NCBI RefSeq assembly: GCF_001514065.1
Contig: NZ_KQ948430.1
Location: 367,816-431,815, forward strand
Length of the DNA stretch: 64,000 nt
From: Streptomyces antibioticus
Lineage (GTDB): Bacteria > Actinomycetota > Actinomycetes > Streptomycetales > Streptomycetaceae
Reading direction: 5' to 3'
Below are positions 24,657-32,959 of the stretch, in pieces (positions within the stretch are counted from its first letter, which is position 1; every line of letters starts with the position of its first letter). Both the position numbers and the translations under genes were made by a program. The notes under the pieces are model-generated. The model had not been told where the DNA came from and searched no databases. It saw nothing but the letters and a program-made list of their open reading frames with translations.

Positions 24657-24674
24657 ATACCGACCGGTCGGCAT
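24657..24674 (+). promoter_or_regulatory. 18-bp TetR-type operator, site A
   Basis: ATACCGACCGGTCGGCAT, palindromic except for one pair, 41 nt before the phosphotransferase start. Related sites lie at 30115, 45993 and 57159. Confidence 0.65.
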
Positions 24675-24715
24675 CATGGGTTCCCGTCCCGTTCACCTGC
24701 CCGTAGGAGCGATGC

Positions 24716-25738
24716 ATGAGCCCCGACCATCCGCCCGGCCTCGACCTCGACCGGCTGCGCGGTCTGCTCGACCGTGAGCGGCCCGGTCTGGTCACCGGCC
24801 CCCTGACCGGCCGGCTGATCGAGGGCGGACGGTCGAACCTCACGTACACGGTCTCCGACGGCACCTCGCGCTGGGTCGTACGACGCCCTCCGCTCGGCCA
24901 CGTCCTGGCCACCGCTCACGACATGAAGCGCGAGCACCGGGTGATCAGCGCGCTGCACCCGACGAGCGTGCCGGTGCCGGAGCCGCTGCTGCTGTGCGAG
25001 GACGAGGAGGTGCTCGGGGCGCCGTTCTACGTCATGGAGTTCGTCGAGGGCACCCCCTATCGCACGGCCGACCAACTGATCCCGCTCGGCCCGGCACGCA
25101 CGCGTGACGCGGTGCTGGCGCTCGTGGACACGCTGGTCGAGCTGCACGCGGTGGACCCCGCCGAGGTGGGCCTCGCCGACTTCGGCCGCCCCGAGGGCTT
25201 CCTGGACCGTCAGCTGCGCCGCTGGGGCAAGCAGCTGGACGCCTCCCGCAACCGCGAGCTGGCCGGCATCGACGAGCTGCACGCGACGCTGGGCCGCCGG
25301 CTGCCGACCTCCCCCGCGGCTACCGTCATCCACGGCGACTACCGGCTCGACAACGTCTTGATCGGCGACGACGACCGCATCAAGGCCATCCTCGACTGGG
25401 AGATGTCCACGCTCGGCGACCCGCTCACCGACCTGGGGCTGCTGGTCATGTACAGCCTGCCGCTCGGCATGCCGGACTCCCCTGTCTCGACGACCGCCGA
25501 GGCGCCGGGGCACCCCGCTCCGGCCGAACTGGTCGAGCGCTACGCGGCCCGCTCGGGACGCGATGTCTCGCAGGTCTCCTGGTACACGGCGTTCGCGTGG
25601 TTCAAGCTCGCCGTGATCCTTGAGGGCATCCACTACCGCTACACCCTGGGCCAGACGGTCGGCCACGGCTTCGACCGCATCGGCGACCTCGTCCCCGTCT
25701 TCATCCAGCACGGCCTCACCACCCTTCAGGAAGGCTGA
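24716..25738 (+). CDS. APH-fold phosphotransferase family protein (acyl-CoA dehydrogenase-linked)
   Basis: A 340-residue kinase-like protein. It has the ATP-binding segment RLIEGGRSNLTYTVSDG and WVVRRPP (Lys/Arg site), the APH catalytic loop VIHGDYRLDNVLI (about 203-215) and the metal site ILDWEMSTLGDPLTDLG (about 224-240). This subgroup is regularly encoded beside acyl-CoA dehydrogenases, like the N-terminal domain of ACAD10/11, where the kinase activates 4-hydroxyacyl-CoA before elimination. The acyl-CoA dehydrogenase gene begins 6 bp downstream, so the same pairing is likely. TAGGAG precedes the ATG. An 18-bp operator lies upstream. Confidence 0.9.
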   Translation: MSPDHPPGLDLDRLRGLLDRERPGLVTGPLTGRLIEGGRSNLTYTVSDGTSRWVVRRPPLGHVLATAHDMKREHRVISALHPTSVPVPEPLLLCEDEEVLGAPFYVMEFVEGTPYRTADQLIPLGPARTRDAVLALVDTLVELHAVDPAEVGLADFGRPEGFLDRQLRRWGKQLDASRNRELAGIDELHATLGRRLPTSPAATVIHGDYRLDNVLIGDDDRIKAILDWEMSTLGDPLTDLGLLVMYSLPLGMPDSPVSTTAEAPGHPAPAELVERYAARSGRDVSQVSWYTAFAWFKLAVILEGIHYRYTLGQTVGHGFDRIGDLVPVFIQHGLTTLQEG

Positions 25739-25744
25739 CCCGCC

Positions 25745-26959
25745 ATGGACTTCGCGTTCGACGCACGCACCGAGGAACTGCGCGCCAAGCTGCTCACCTT
25801 CATGGACGAGTACGTCTACCCGGCCGAGGCGGTGGCGGAGGAGCAGCGGGCCGCGCTGGCGTCCCCGTGGGACACCCCGGCCGTGGTGGAGGAGCTGAAG
25901 GCGGAGGCGCGCAGGCAGGGCCTGTGGAACCTCTTCCTGCCCGACGCCGAGTACGGTGCCGGGCTGACCAACCTCCAGTACGCGCCGCTCGCCGAGATCA
26001 CCGGGCGTTCCCCGCAGCTGGCGCCGACCGCGCTGAACTGCGCGGCGCCGGACACCGGCAACATGGAGGTGCTCTCCCAGTTCGGCGACGAGCAGCAGAA
26101 GAAGCAGTGGCTGGAGCCGCTGCTGGCCGGTGAGATCCGCTCGGCGTTCGCGATGACCGAGCCGGAGGTGGCCTCCTCGGACGCCACCAACATCACCACG
26201 TACATCGAGCGCGACGGCGACGACTACGTCATCACCGGCCGCAAGTGGTACATCTCCGGTGCGATGAACCCGGACTGCAAGATCTTCATCGTGATGGGCA
26301 AGACGGACCCGGAGGGGTCCGACATCCGCCGCCAGCAGTCGATGATCCTGGTCCCGCGGGACACCCCGGGCGTCACGGTCAAGCGCGCGATGCAGGTCTT
26401 CGGGTACGAGGACCACTACCACGGCGGCCACGCCGAGGTGATCTTCGATAACGCGCGCGTGCCGGCCGCGAACCTGATCGGCGAGGAGGGCGGCGGCTTC
26501 GCCATCGCGCAGGCCCGCCTCGGTCCGGGCCGTATCCACCACTGCATGCGGCTGATCGGCATGGCCGAGCGGGCCATCGAGCTGATGTGCCGGCGGGCCG
26601 TGTCCCGCACCGCCTTCGGCAAGGCGCTGGCCCAGCAGGGCGTGGTGCACAACTGGATCGCCGACGCGCGCGTGACGGTCGAGCAGCTGCGGCTGCTGGT
26701 CCTGAAGACGGCCTGGCTGATGGACACCGTCGGCAACCGGGGCGCCCACACCGAGATCCAGTCCATCAAGATCGCCACGCCGCGCGCGGTGGTCGACATC
26801 ATCGACCGCGCGATCCAGCTGCACGGCGCGGGCGGCGTCAGCCAGGACTTCCCGCTGGCCGAGCTGTACGCGGGGGCGCGGACGCTGATGATCGCGGACG
26901 GCCCGGACGAGGTGCACCAGCGGTCGCTGGCGCGACGGGAGCTGAAGAAGTACCTCTGA
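25745..26959 (+). CDS. Acyl-CoA dehydrogenase (ACAD10/11-like)
   Basis: A 404-residue FAD enzyme that oxidises acyl-CoA at the alpha-beta bond and passes electrons to ETF. Typical features are AFAMTEPEVASSDATNI (FAD and acyl-CoA contacts), RKWYISGAMNPDCKIFIVMG, a middle beta domain, and the C-terminal helices with CRRAVSRTAFGKALAQQG and LHGAGGVSQDFPLAELYAGART. It follows the phosphotransferase gene by 6 bp. Together they could degrade 4-hydroxy or branched fatty acids, as shown for ACAD10/11-type systems; this is inferred. A perfect bidirectional terminator follows. Confidence 0.94.
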   Translation: MDFAFDARTEELRAKLLTFMDEYVYPAEAVAEEQRAALASPWDTPAVVEELKAEARRQGLWNLFLPDAEYGAGLTNLQYAPLAEITGRSPQLAPTALNCAAPDTGNMEVLSQFGDEQQKKQWLEPLLAGEIRSAFAMTEPEVASSDATNITTYIERDGDDYVITGRKWYISGAMNPDCKIFIVMGKTDPEGSDIRRQQSMILVPRDTPGVTVKRAMQVFGYEDHYHGGHAEVIFDNARVPAANLIGEEGGGFAIAQARLGPGRIHHCMRLIGMAERAIELMCRRAVSRTAFGKALAQQGVVHNWIADARVTVEQLRLLVLKTAWLMDTVGNRGAHTEIQSIKIATPRAVVDIIDRAIQLHGAGGVSQDFPLAELYAGARTLMIADGPDEVHQRSLARRELKKYL

Positions 26960-26967
26960 GGTCACCT

Positions 26968-27002
26968 GTAAGGGGCGGTCGTCCATGGCGACCGCCCCTT
27001 AC
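26968..27002. terminator. Bidirectional intrinsic terminator
   Basis: GTAAGGGGCGGTCG (26968-26981) and CGACCGCCCCTTAC (26989-27002) form a perfect 14-bp stem with loop TCCATGG, between the converging acyl-CoA dehydrogenase and TetR genes. Confidence 0.9.
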
Positions 27003-27010
27003 ACGCGTGG

Positions 27011-27604
27011 TCACGGGCGCAGCGCCCGCAGCAGCAGGTCGGCCAGGTGGTCGGCGACTTCCTGCGCGCCCATGGGGCCGTCGGGGCGGTACCAGGTCGA
27101 CAGGTGGTGGACGGAGCCGAAGTGGTAGTCCACGACGAGGTCGGCGGGGGTGGCCTTGGAGAAGACCCCGCTCTCCTGGCCCTCCTCCACCAGTGCGCGG
27201 AAGCGTTCGTGGTAGCGCCGGCGCTCGGCGCGCACCTGCTTGTTCTTCTCCGGGCTCAGATGGTGCATGGAGCGGAAGAAGATGGAGGCGTCGTCGAGGT
27301 TCTCGATGGTCGTCACGACGACGTCCGCCGCCGCGCCCCTGAGGCGCTTCTCGATGGGCTCGTCGGCGTTGGCGAAGGCGTCGAGGCGCTCCTGCTGGAC
27401 GCGCAGCACGCGCGCGTACACCTCGTGCAGGAGGTCGTCCTTGGAGCCGAAGTAGTGGTACAGCGCCCCCTTGGTGACGCCGGCCGCCTCGACGATCTCC
27501 TGCACGGAGGTGCGGTCGTAGCCCTGCTCGGCGAAGAGCCGGGTGGCGGCGGCCAGCAGCCGCTGCGGGACGGGCGTATCGTCCCCGTCGTTCGTCCTGG
27601 CCAC
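27011..27604 (-). CDS. TetR family regulator of the acyl-CoA block
   Basis: A 197-residue repressor. The N-terminal helix-turn-helix is RLFAEQGYDRTSVQEIVEAAGVTKGALYHYFGSKDDLL (about residues 20-57, read in pieces). The C-terminal domain should bind an acyl-CoA or similar ligand. The GTG at 27604 gives MARTNDGDDTP and has a purine-rich stretch before it. It lies between two operons that both carry the 18-bp palindrome (sites at 24657 and 30115) and is followed, on the upstream side, by the acyl-CoA ligase gene. It is therefore a good candidate to bind those sites. No such site lies before its own start. Confidence 0.9.
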   Translation of the reverse strand: MARTNDGDDTPVPQRLLAAATRLFAEQGYDRTSVQEIVEAAGVTKGALYHYFGSKDDLLHEVYARVLRVQQERLDAFANADEPIEKRLRGAAADVVVTTIENLDDASIFFRSMHHLSPEKNKQVRAERRRYHERFRALVEEGQESGVFSKATPADLVVDYHFGSVHHLSTWYRPDGPMGAQEVADHLADLLLRALRP

Positions 27605-27641
27605 CTGCCGCCACCTGCCCTTTCGTTCGCTTCCGCGCGTT

Positions 27642-29309
27642 CTACCGCTCGCCCTGCCCGCGGGAACGCAGTTCCCGCCGGAGAATCTTCCCGGTCGCCG
27701 TCTTCGGCAGGTCGGACAGTATCTCCACCTGCCTCGGGTATTTGTAGGCGGCCAGTCTCTCCTTGCAGTACACCGCGAGCTCATCCGGGTCCGTGTCGGC
27801 CCCCGGACGCAGGCTGATGTAGGCCTTCACGGTCTCCCCGCGGTACCCGTCCGGCACGCCGACGACGGCCGCCTCGCGCACCGCCGGGTGGGTGTAGAGC
27901 ACGTCCTCGACCTCGCGCGGCCAGACCTTGAAGCCGGACGCGTTGATCATGTCCTTCTTGCGGTCGACGACGTACAGCCAGCCCTGCTCGTCCACGAAGC
28001 CGATGTCGCCGGTGCGCAGCTCGCCGCCGGGGAAGGTCTCGGCCGTGGCGTCGGGGCGCCGCCAGTAGCCGGGCACGACCTGCGGGCCGCGGACGAGGAT
28101 CTCGCCCTGCTCGCCGAAGGGCACCTCGGCGCCCTGGTCGTCGACGATGCGTACGACCGTGTCGGGCCCCGGCAGGCCCACGGCCAGCGTCCCCGACACC
28201 GGGTCGACGGGGGCCTCCAGGGTGGGCGGCACGGAGGCGCAGGGGGCCGTGCACTCGGTGAGGCCGTAGCCGTTGCGGATGTACGGCCCGAAGGCGGCCC
28301 GGAACTTCTCCACCAGCGCGGGCGGCAGCGGGGCCCCGCCGGAGGAGATCATCCGGAAGGAGGCGAAGTGGTCGCGGGTGACGTCCGGGTGCGCGGCCAG
28401 CGCCATGAAGGCCGTCGACGGGCCCACGGTGTAGTGCGGGCCGTGCTCGGCGAACGCGTCGAGGACGACGCCCGCCTCGAAGCGGTACGCCAGCACGAGC
28501 GTGCCCGCGCTGTTCAGACAGGCGCCGAGCTGGCAGACCATGCCGGTGATGTGGAACAGCGGCGCCAGCGCGAAGTACACGGGCGGGTCGGGCAGTTCGA
28601 GCCCGGTCCGCTGCCGCTCGGCGTTGTACATGATGTTGGCGTGCGTGTTGGTGGCCCCCTTGGGGGTGCCGCTGGTGCCGGAGGTGTAGCTGATGAGGGC
28701 GATGTCGGAGGGCTCCGGGTCGCGGCCCCCGGGCGCCTTGAGCCCGGCCCGCGCCACCGTTGTCAGGTCCTCGGCGTCGGCGGGCTGCGGCAGCCGCTCG
28801 AAGGAGAGCACGCGCGCGTCGTTGCGCGTCTGGAAGTCCAGCTCGCACCCGGTGAGCACGATCCGCACCGGCGAGTCGGCGGCCGTCTCGCGCAGATACG
28901 ACTCCCAGGCGCGGTCGGAGCAGATCAGCGCGGCCACCTCGCCGTCCCGCAGGACGTGGGTGACCTCCCCCGCCTTGTACATGGGGTTGACGGGCACGAC
29001 GGTCGCGCCCGCCTTCCACGCGCCGAGGAGGGCGAGCAGGAAGTGCGGGGAGTTCTGGAGCAGGACCGCCACGCGGTCGCCGCGCTCCAGGCCGCGCGCG
29101 GCGAGGTGCCCGGCGACGGAGTCGCTGAGCTCGTCGACCTCGCGGTAGCTGAGCCGCCCGTCGAAGTAGGCGAGGAAGGGGCGGTCGGGAACGTCGGAGG
29201 CCGCCTCGCGCAGGGCGTGCACGAGCGAGTCGGCGGGGTCGATCGGCGCGCGCTGGGCGTCGCTGAGGAGGGCGACCCAGGGCTTTGCGGCATACAGGGA
29301 GTCGGTCAC
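27642..29309 (-). CDS. Long-chain acyl-CoA ligase (AMP-forming)
   Basis: A 555-residue enzyme that activates a carboxylic acid to acyl-AMP and then acyl-CoA. The P-loop is ISYTSGTSGTPKGATNTH. Further motifs are GYGLTECTAPC, the hinge region GDIGFVDEQGWLYVVDRKKDMI with NASGFKVWPREVE, and the C-terminal catalytic lysine in TATGKILRREL. The GTG start at 29309 overlaps the stop of the SDR gene (GTGA), with GGAGG upstream, so the two are translationally coupled. It provides substrate for the nearby acyl-CoA dehydrogenases. The chain length is not readable. Confidence 0.93.
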   Translation of the reverse strand: MTDSLYAAKPWVALLSDAQRAPIDPADSLVHALREAASDVPDRPFLAYFDGRLSYREVDELSDSVAGHLAARGLERGDRVAVLLQNSPHFLLALLGAWKAGATVVPVNPMYKAGEVTHVLRDGEVAALICSDRAWESYLRETAADSPVRIVLTGCELDFQTRNDARVLSFERLPQPADAEDLTTVARAGLKAPGGRDPEPSDIALISYTSGTSGTPKGATNTHANIMYNAERQRTGLELPDPPVYFALAPLFHITGMVCQLGACLNSAGTLVLAYRFEAGVVLDAFAEHGPHYTVGPSTAFMALAAHPDVTRDHFASFRMISSGGAPLPPALVEKFRAAFGPYIRNGYGLTECTAPCASVPPTLEAPVDPVSGTLAVGLPGPDTVVRIVDDQGAEVPFGEQGEILVRGPQVVPGYWRRPDATAETFPGGELRTGDIGFVDEQGWLYVVDRKKDMINASGFKVWPREVEDVLYTHPAVREAAVVGVPDGYRGETVKAYISLRPGADTDPDELAVYCKERLAAYKYPRQVEILSDLPKTATGKILRRELRSRGQGER

Positions 29310-30079
29310 CGCGCCTCCTCCCACTTCTGCTGGATGTGGTTCATGCCGGCCAGCCAGCGGTCGGGCTCGGCGGCGCGGGCCTGGTAGTAGGCGGCGACCT
29401 CCGGGTGCGGGAGGATCAGGAAGCGGTCCTCCTCGATGCCCTTGAAGAGCGCCTCGGCCACGTCCTCCGGCTCGACCGCGGTCGGCTTGAGCACCAGATC
29501 GCCCGCGGTGCCGGTGGCGGCGAGCATGTCGGTGCGCACGCCCTGGGGGCAGATGGCGTGGACCTTGATCCCGCGGTGCCGGTAGGTCAGCGACAGGTAC
29601 TCGGCGAAGGCGTACGCCCCGTGCTTGGTGACGGCGTACGGGGCGGCCCCGATCATGGTCAGCAGTCCGGCCGCGGACACGGTCGACACGAACCGCCCGC
29701 TCCCCCGCTCCAGCCACCCCGGCAGCAGTTCATGAGCGGCACGCACGTGTGCCATGACGTTGACGTCCCAGGACAGCTCCCAGGCCCTGGCGTCGGCGAG
29801 ATCGTCGACGTCCGGGCCGCCGAAGGCGACACCCGCGTTGGCGCAGTACACGTCGACGGTCCCGCCGAGCGCGGCACGGGCGTCGGCGACGACGGCGGAG
29901 GCGTCCCCGGGGACGGCGATACCGCCGATCTCCTCGGCGACGGCCTTGGCCCGGTCGGCGTCGAGGTCGTTGACGACGACGCGGGCCCCTTCGGCGGCGA
30001 ACCGCCGCGCGAGGGCGGCCCCGATCCCTCCCCCGGCTCCGGTGACGACGACACCAGCACCCTGCACGGCTTCCACCAT
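29306..30079 (-). CDS. Short-chain dehydrogenase/reductase
   Basis: A 257-residue classical SDR. The NAD(P) site is TGAGGGIG (residues 13-20), followed by NDLD, CANAGVAFGG (NAG motif) and the active site S132-x2-S135 with Tyr148 and Lys152 (YAVTK). The ATG at 30079 is the first residue of the Rossmann strand. It is the first gene of a two-gene operon with the acyl-CoA ligase, and an 18-bp operator lies 35 nt before it. It may act on a 3-hydroxyacyl or alcohol intermediate. The substrate is inferred from context only. Confidence 0.92.
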   Translation of the reverse strand: MVEAVQGAGVVVTGAGGGIGAALARRFAAEGARVVVNDLDADRAKAVAEEIGGIAVPGDASAVVADARAALGGTVDVYCANAGVAFGGPDVDDLADARAWELSWDVNVMAHVRAAHELLPGWLERGSGRFVSTVSAAGLLTMIGAAPYAVTKHGAYAFAEYLSLTYRHRGIKVHAICPQGVRTDMLAATGTAGDLVLKPTAVEPEDVAEALFKGIEEDRFLILPHPEVAAYYQARAAEPDRWLAGMNHIQQKWEEAR

Positions 30080-30114
30080 CGGTCTCCTTCGACTGCGGCT
30101 CTGCGGAGACGGCC

Positions 30115-30132
30115 AGACTAACCGGTCGGTAT
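30115..30132 (-). promoter_or_regulatory. 18-bp TetR-type operator, site B
   Basis: AGACTAACCGGTCGGTAT matches site A (24657) at 14 of 18 positions and lies 35 nt before the SDR-ligase operon. Confidence 0.6.
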
Positions 30133-30162
30133 GTGTCTCGGAAAGGGTGAGGTCATGCCGCT

Positions 30163-30206
30163 CAGGGGCGCGGGGAACTGCGCGACAAGCCACGAACCAC
30201 CCGCAC
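30163..30206 (+). repeat. Dispersed intergenic repeat, copy 3
   Basis: AGGGGCGCGGGGAACTGCGC then GACAAGCCACGAACCACCCG; lies in the divergent gap between the SDR and NamZ-like genes, 29 bp before the GTG start at 30235. Confidence 0.85.
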
Positions 30207-30234
30207 CTTCCACACAACCTGCGGGAGCAATACC

Positions 30235-31482
30235 GTGCCCCTCATGCGCCTATCCAGACGAGCCCTCCTCGCAGCGACCACGGCAGCAACGTCTCTTTCC
30301 TCGGCCTCCCCGGCATCCGCGGCCGACCGCCACCGAAAACTCCGTACCGGATTCGAGCGCCTCGCCGCCGACGGCTACGCCCTCCTGAACGGCCAACGCG
30401 TAGGCATCGTCACCAACCCCACCGGCATCACCCGGGACGCCCGCCACATCGTCGACGTCATGCACGCCGATCCCCGCGTGAACCTGGTCGCCGTCTTCGG
30501 TCCGGAGCACGGCTTCCGCGGCACCGCGCAGGCCGGCGGCTCCGAGGGCCGTTACGACGACCCCGCCACCGGACTCCCCGTCTACGACACGTACCTGAAG
30601 AGCGGCAGGCCCCTCGCCGACGTCTTCACCGCGTCCGGCGTCGACACCGTCGTCTTCGACATCCAGGACGTGGGCGCCCGCTTCTACACGTACATCTGGA
30701 CGCTGTACGACTGCATGGAGGCGGCCCAGCTGGCCGGGAAGCGGTTCGTGGTGCTCGACCGGCCGAACCCCGTCACCGGGCGCTCGGCCGAAGGGCCGGT
30801 CCTGCACAGGGAGTTCGCGACCTTCATCGGGCGGCAGCCGATCTCGCAGGCGCACGGCATGACGGTCGCCGAGCTGGCGCGGCTGTTCAACGGGGAGTTC
30901 CTGACCGCGCCGGTCGCGCTGGACACCGTACTGATGACGGGATGGAGGCGTGGGGAGTTCTACGACGCCTCAGCCCTGCCCTGGGTGCCGCCGAGCCCCA
31001 ACATGCCCACTCCCGACACCGCGCTCGTGTACTCGGGGACATGTCTCTTCGAGGGCACGAACCTGTCCGAGGGCCGTGGCACCACCCGCCCCTTCGAACT
31101 GCTCGGCGCGGAGGGGATCGACGGGCGGTGGGCCGCCGCCGCGAACGAACTCGGGCTGCCGGGCGTGCACTTCAGGGAGGCGTACTTCGCGCCGACGTTC
31201 TCCAAGTTCCAGGGGAAGACGGTCGGCGGGGTGCAGATCCATGTGCACGACCGGGCGGCGTACGACCCCGTCCGCACCGGGATCGGGCTGCTGGTGACCG
31301 CCAAGCGCGGGTGGGCCGGGTTCGCGTGGCGGTCCGACAACTGGATCGACAAGCTCACCGGTTCCCCGCAGGTGCGCACCGCGATCGACGCGGGCGCGGA
31401 CGTCGACGACGTGGTGGCGGGCTGGTGGGAGGAGCTGGCCGCGTTCCGCCGTATCCGTAAGGAGTACCTGCTGTACAGATGA
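30235..31482 (+). CDS. DUF1343 protein, exo-beta-N-acetylmuramidase (NamZ-like)
   Basis: A 415-residue exported enzyme. The signal peptide has arginines followed by a hydrophobic core (MRLSRRALLAATTAATSL, ending ASPASAA); it may be Tat or Sec. The ATG at 30244 is an equally good start. Family motifs are RVGIVTNPTGITRD, AVFGPEHGFRG, DTVVFDIQDVGARFYTYIWTL and VVLDRPNPVTG, followed by SQAHGMTVAELARLFNGE. Bacillus NamZ (YbbC) of this family removes terminal MurNAc from peptidoglycan fragments. Here it would help recycle or remodel the cell wall outside the membrane. No lipid-anchor Cys is seen. Confidence 0.9.
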   Translation: MPLMRLSRRALLAATTAATSLSSASPASAADRHRKLRTGFERLAADGYALLNGQRVGIVTNPTGITRDARHIVDVMHADPRVNLVAVFGPEHGFRGTAQAGGSEGRYDDPATGLPVYDTYLKSGRPLADVFTASGVDTVVFDIQDVGARFYTYIWTLYDCMEAAQLAGKRFVVLDRPNPVTGRSAEGPVLHREFATFIGRQPISQAHGMTVAELARLFNGEFLTAPVALDTVLMTGWRRGEFYDASALPWVPPSPNMPTPDTALVYSGTCLFEGTNLSEGRGTTRPFELLGAEGIDGRWAAAANELGLPGVHFREAYFAPTFSKFQGKTVGGVQIHVHDRAAYDPVRTGIGLLVTAKRGWAGFAWRSDNWIDKLTGSPQVRTAIDAGADVDDVVAGWWEELAAFRRIRKEYLLYR

Positions 31483-31589
31483 TCCCCTGGGCCGAACAGG
31501 GCAGTTGACTCGCGAAGTATGGCCAACTTCGCCCCGTAGCAGGACGATGCGACGGCATCGCACCACTTCGGGGGACAAGGGGGCCAGTC

Positions 31590-32906
31590 ATGGTGGATCC
31601 GGCGATGAGTGTGAGCCCGTACTGGGAGCTGACGTTCGACGCGGACGGTGACCCGGACGGCGCGCGGCGGGACCGGCTGCTGGCCGGTGTCGCGGAGCAC
31701 GGCGTCAAGGATCTGATCGTCTTCGCGCACGGCTGGAACAACGACCGTTCAGGGGCGACGAGGCTCTACAGCCGCTTCTTCGCGCCGTTCCCGGAGCTCG
31801 CGCCGACGGCGAAGCTCGGGTACGCGGGAGTGGTGTGGCCGTCGATGCGGTTCTGCGACGAGCCGATCCCGGACTTCCCGAGGTCGGTGGTGGCCGAGAC
31901 CACGCGGCGGCCGGCGCTGGACAAGGACACCCGGCACGCGCTGCTTGAGACCTTCCCCGGCCGGGCCACCGTGATCGACCAGATCGCGCTGATGCTGGAC
32001 CAGCAGCCGCGCGAGGAAGCTGAGTTGGAGGAGTTCGGGCGGCTGGTGCGGCTGCTGGTCGAGGTGGTGCCCGCGGGGCCGCAGGCCATGTTCGGGGCGG
32101 ACACGCTCGCCGAGGGCGTGCCGCAGAGCGAGCCGGACATGTTCTCCGGGCCCGCGGCCGGGGTGTGCGAGGACTTCGCACGCGGGCTCGCCGAGGTCGA
32201 GGCGCCGGACGGCGTGACGGAGGGATTCTCGATCCCCAATCCCTGGGACGGCGCGCACGAGCTGCTGCGGCAGGCCACGTACTACGCGATGAAACGCCGC
32301 GCCGGCACGGTCGGCGAGCGGGGGCTCGGACGGGTCATCGGACAGCTCGCGGCCAAGCGGCCCGGGGTGCGGGTGCATCTCGTCGGGCACAGCTTCGGCG
32401 GGCGCCTGGTGTCGTTCGCGCTGCGCGGGCTGCCCGAGGGGGTGCGCACGGTGAAGTCGGTGACGCTGCTCCAAGGGGCCTTCTCGCACTACGCTTTCGC
32501 CGCCCGGCTGCCGCACGACGCGCGCGCGGGCGGGGTGTTGCAGGGGCAGCAGAACCGCATCGACGGTCCCCTGGTGTGCTGCTACTCCCGCTTCGACAAG
32601 GCGCTGAGCACCATCTATCCGCTGGCCTCGCGCATGGCCGGGGACGCGGAGGGGGCCGCCCTGGACATCGGACGGATGCTGGGCGCCAAGTGGGGGGCGA
32701 TGGGCCACGACGGGGTGCAGGCGGTGCCGGGCACGCGCGCGTGGAAGCTCGCCGACGCGCTGAAGACGACGCTGCCGACGTCGGGGTGCGTGAACATCGA
32801 CGCGGCGGCGGTGGTGAAGGACGGCAAGGCGCCGGCCGGGGCGCACAGCGACATCGTGCACCGGGAACTGGCGCAGGTGGTGGTGGCGGCGGGCCGTATC
32901 CACTGA
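31590..32906 (+). CDS. Alpha/beta-hydrolase fold protein
   Basis: A 438-residue cytoplasmic protein. It opens with a strand-turn KDLIVFAHGWNND (oxyanion-hole His-Gly) and has the nucleophile elbow VHLVGHSFGGRL (about residues 266-277; Ser in GHSFGG). A late His, in HSDIVHREL near the C-terminus, could complete the triad. About 200 residues lie between the first strand and the elbow, a larger insertion than usual. Serine esterase or lipase-like activity is likely; the substrate is unknown. A GGGGGACAAGGGGG stretch precedes the ATG. The gene end lies in a short tandem repeat. Confidence 0.85.
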   Translation: MVDPAMSVSPYWELTFDADGDPDGARRDRLLAGVAEHGVKDLIVFAHGWNNDRSGATRLYSRFFAPFPELAPTAKLGYAGVVWPSMRFCDEPIPDFPRSVVAETTRRPALDKDTRHALLETFPGRATVIDQIALMLDQQPREEAELEEFGRLVRLLVEVVPAGPQAMFGADTLAEGVPQSEPDMFSGPAAGVCEDFARGLAEVEAPDGVTEGFSIPNPWDGAHELLRQATYYAMKRRAGTVGERGLGRVIGQLAAKRPGVRVHLVGHSFGGRLVSFALRGLPEGVRTVKSVTLLQGAFSHYAFAARLPHDARAGGVLQGQQNRIDGPLVCCYSRFDKALSTIYPLASRMAGDAEGAALDIGRMLGAKWGAMGHDGVQAVPGTRAWKLADALKTTLPTSGCVNIDAAAVVKDGKAPAGAHSDIVHRELAQVVVAAGRIH

Positions 32907-32952
32907 CCCGCCGCCGCAGGTGGTGGTGGCGTATCCACTGACCCGCCGCCAC
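32873..32952. repeat. Imperfect tandem duplication across a gene end
   Basis: Unit 1 (32873-32915) and unit 2 (32916-32952) both contain GCAGGTGGTGGTGGC and GTATCCACTGACCCGCCGCC. Unit 2 lacks about six bases. Unit 1 contains the TGA stop of the hydrolase gene; the end of the convergent acylase gene follows at 32960. Confidence 0.8.
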
Positions 32953-32959
32953 CCGGAGG

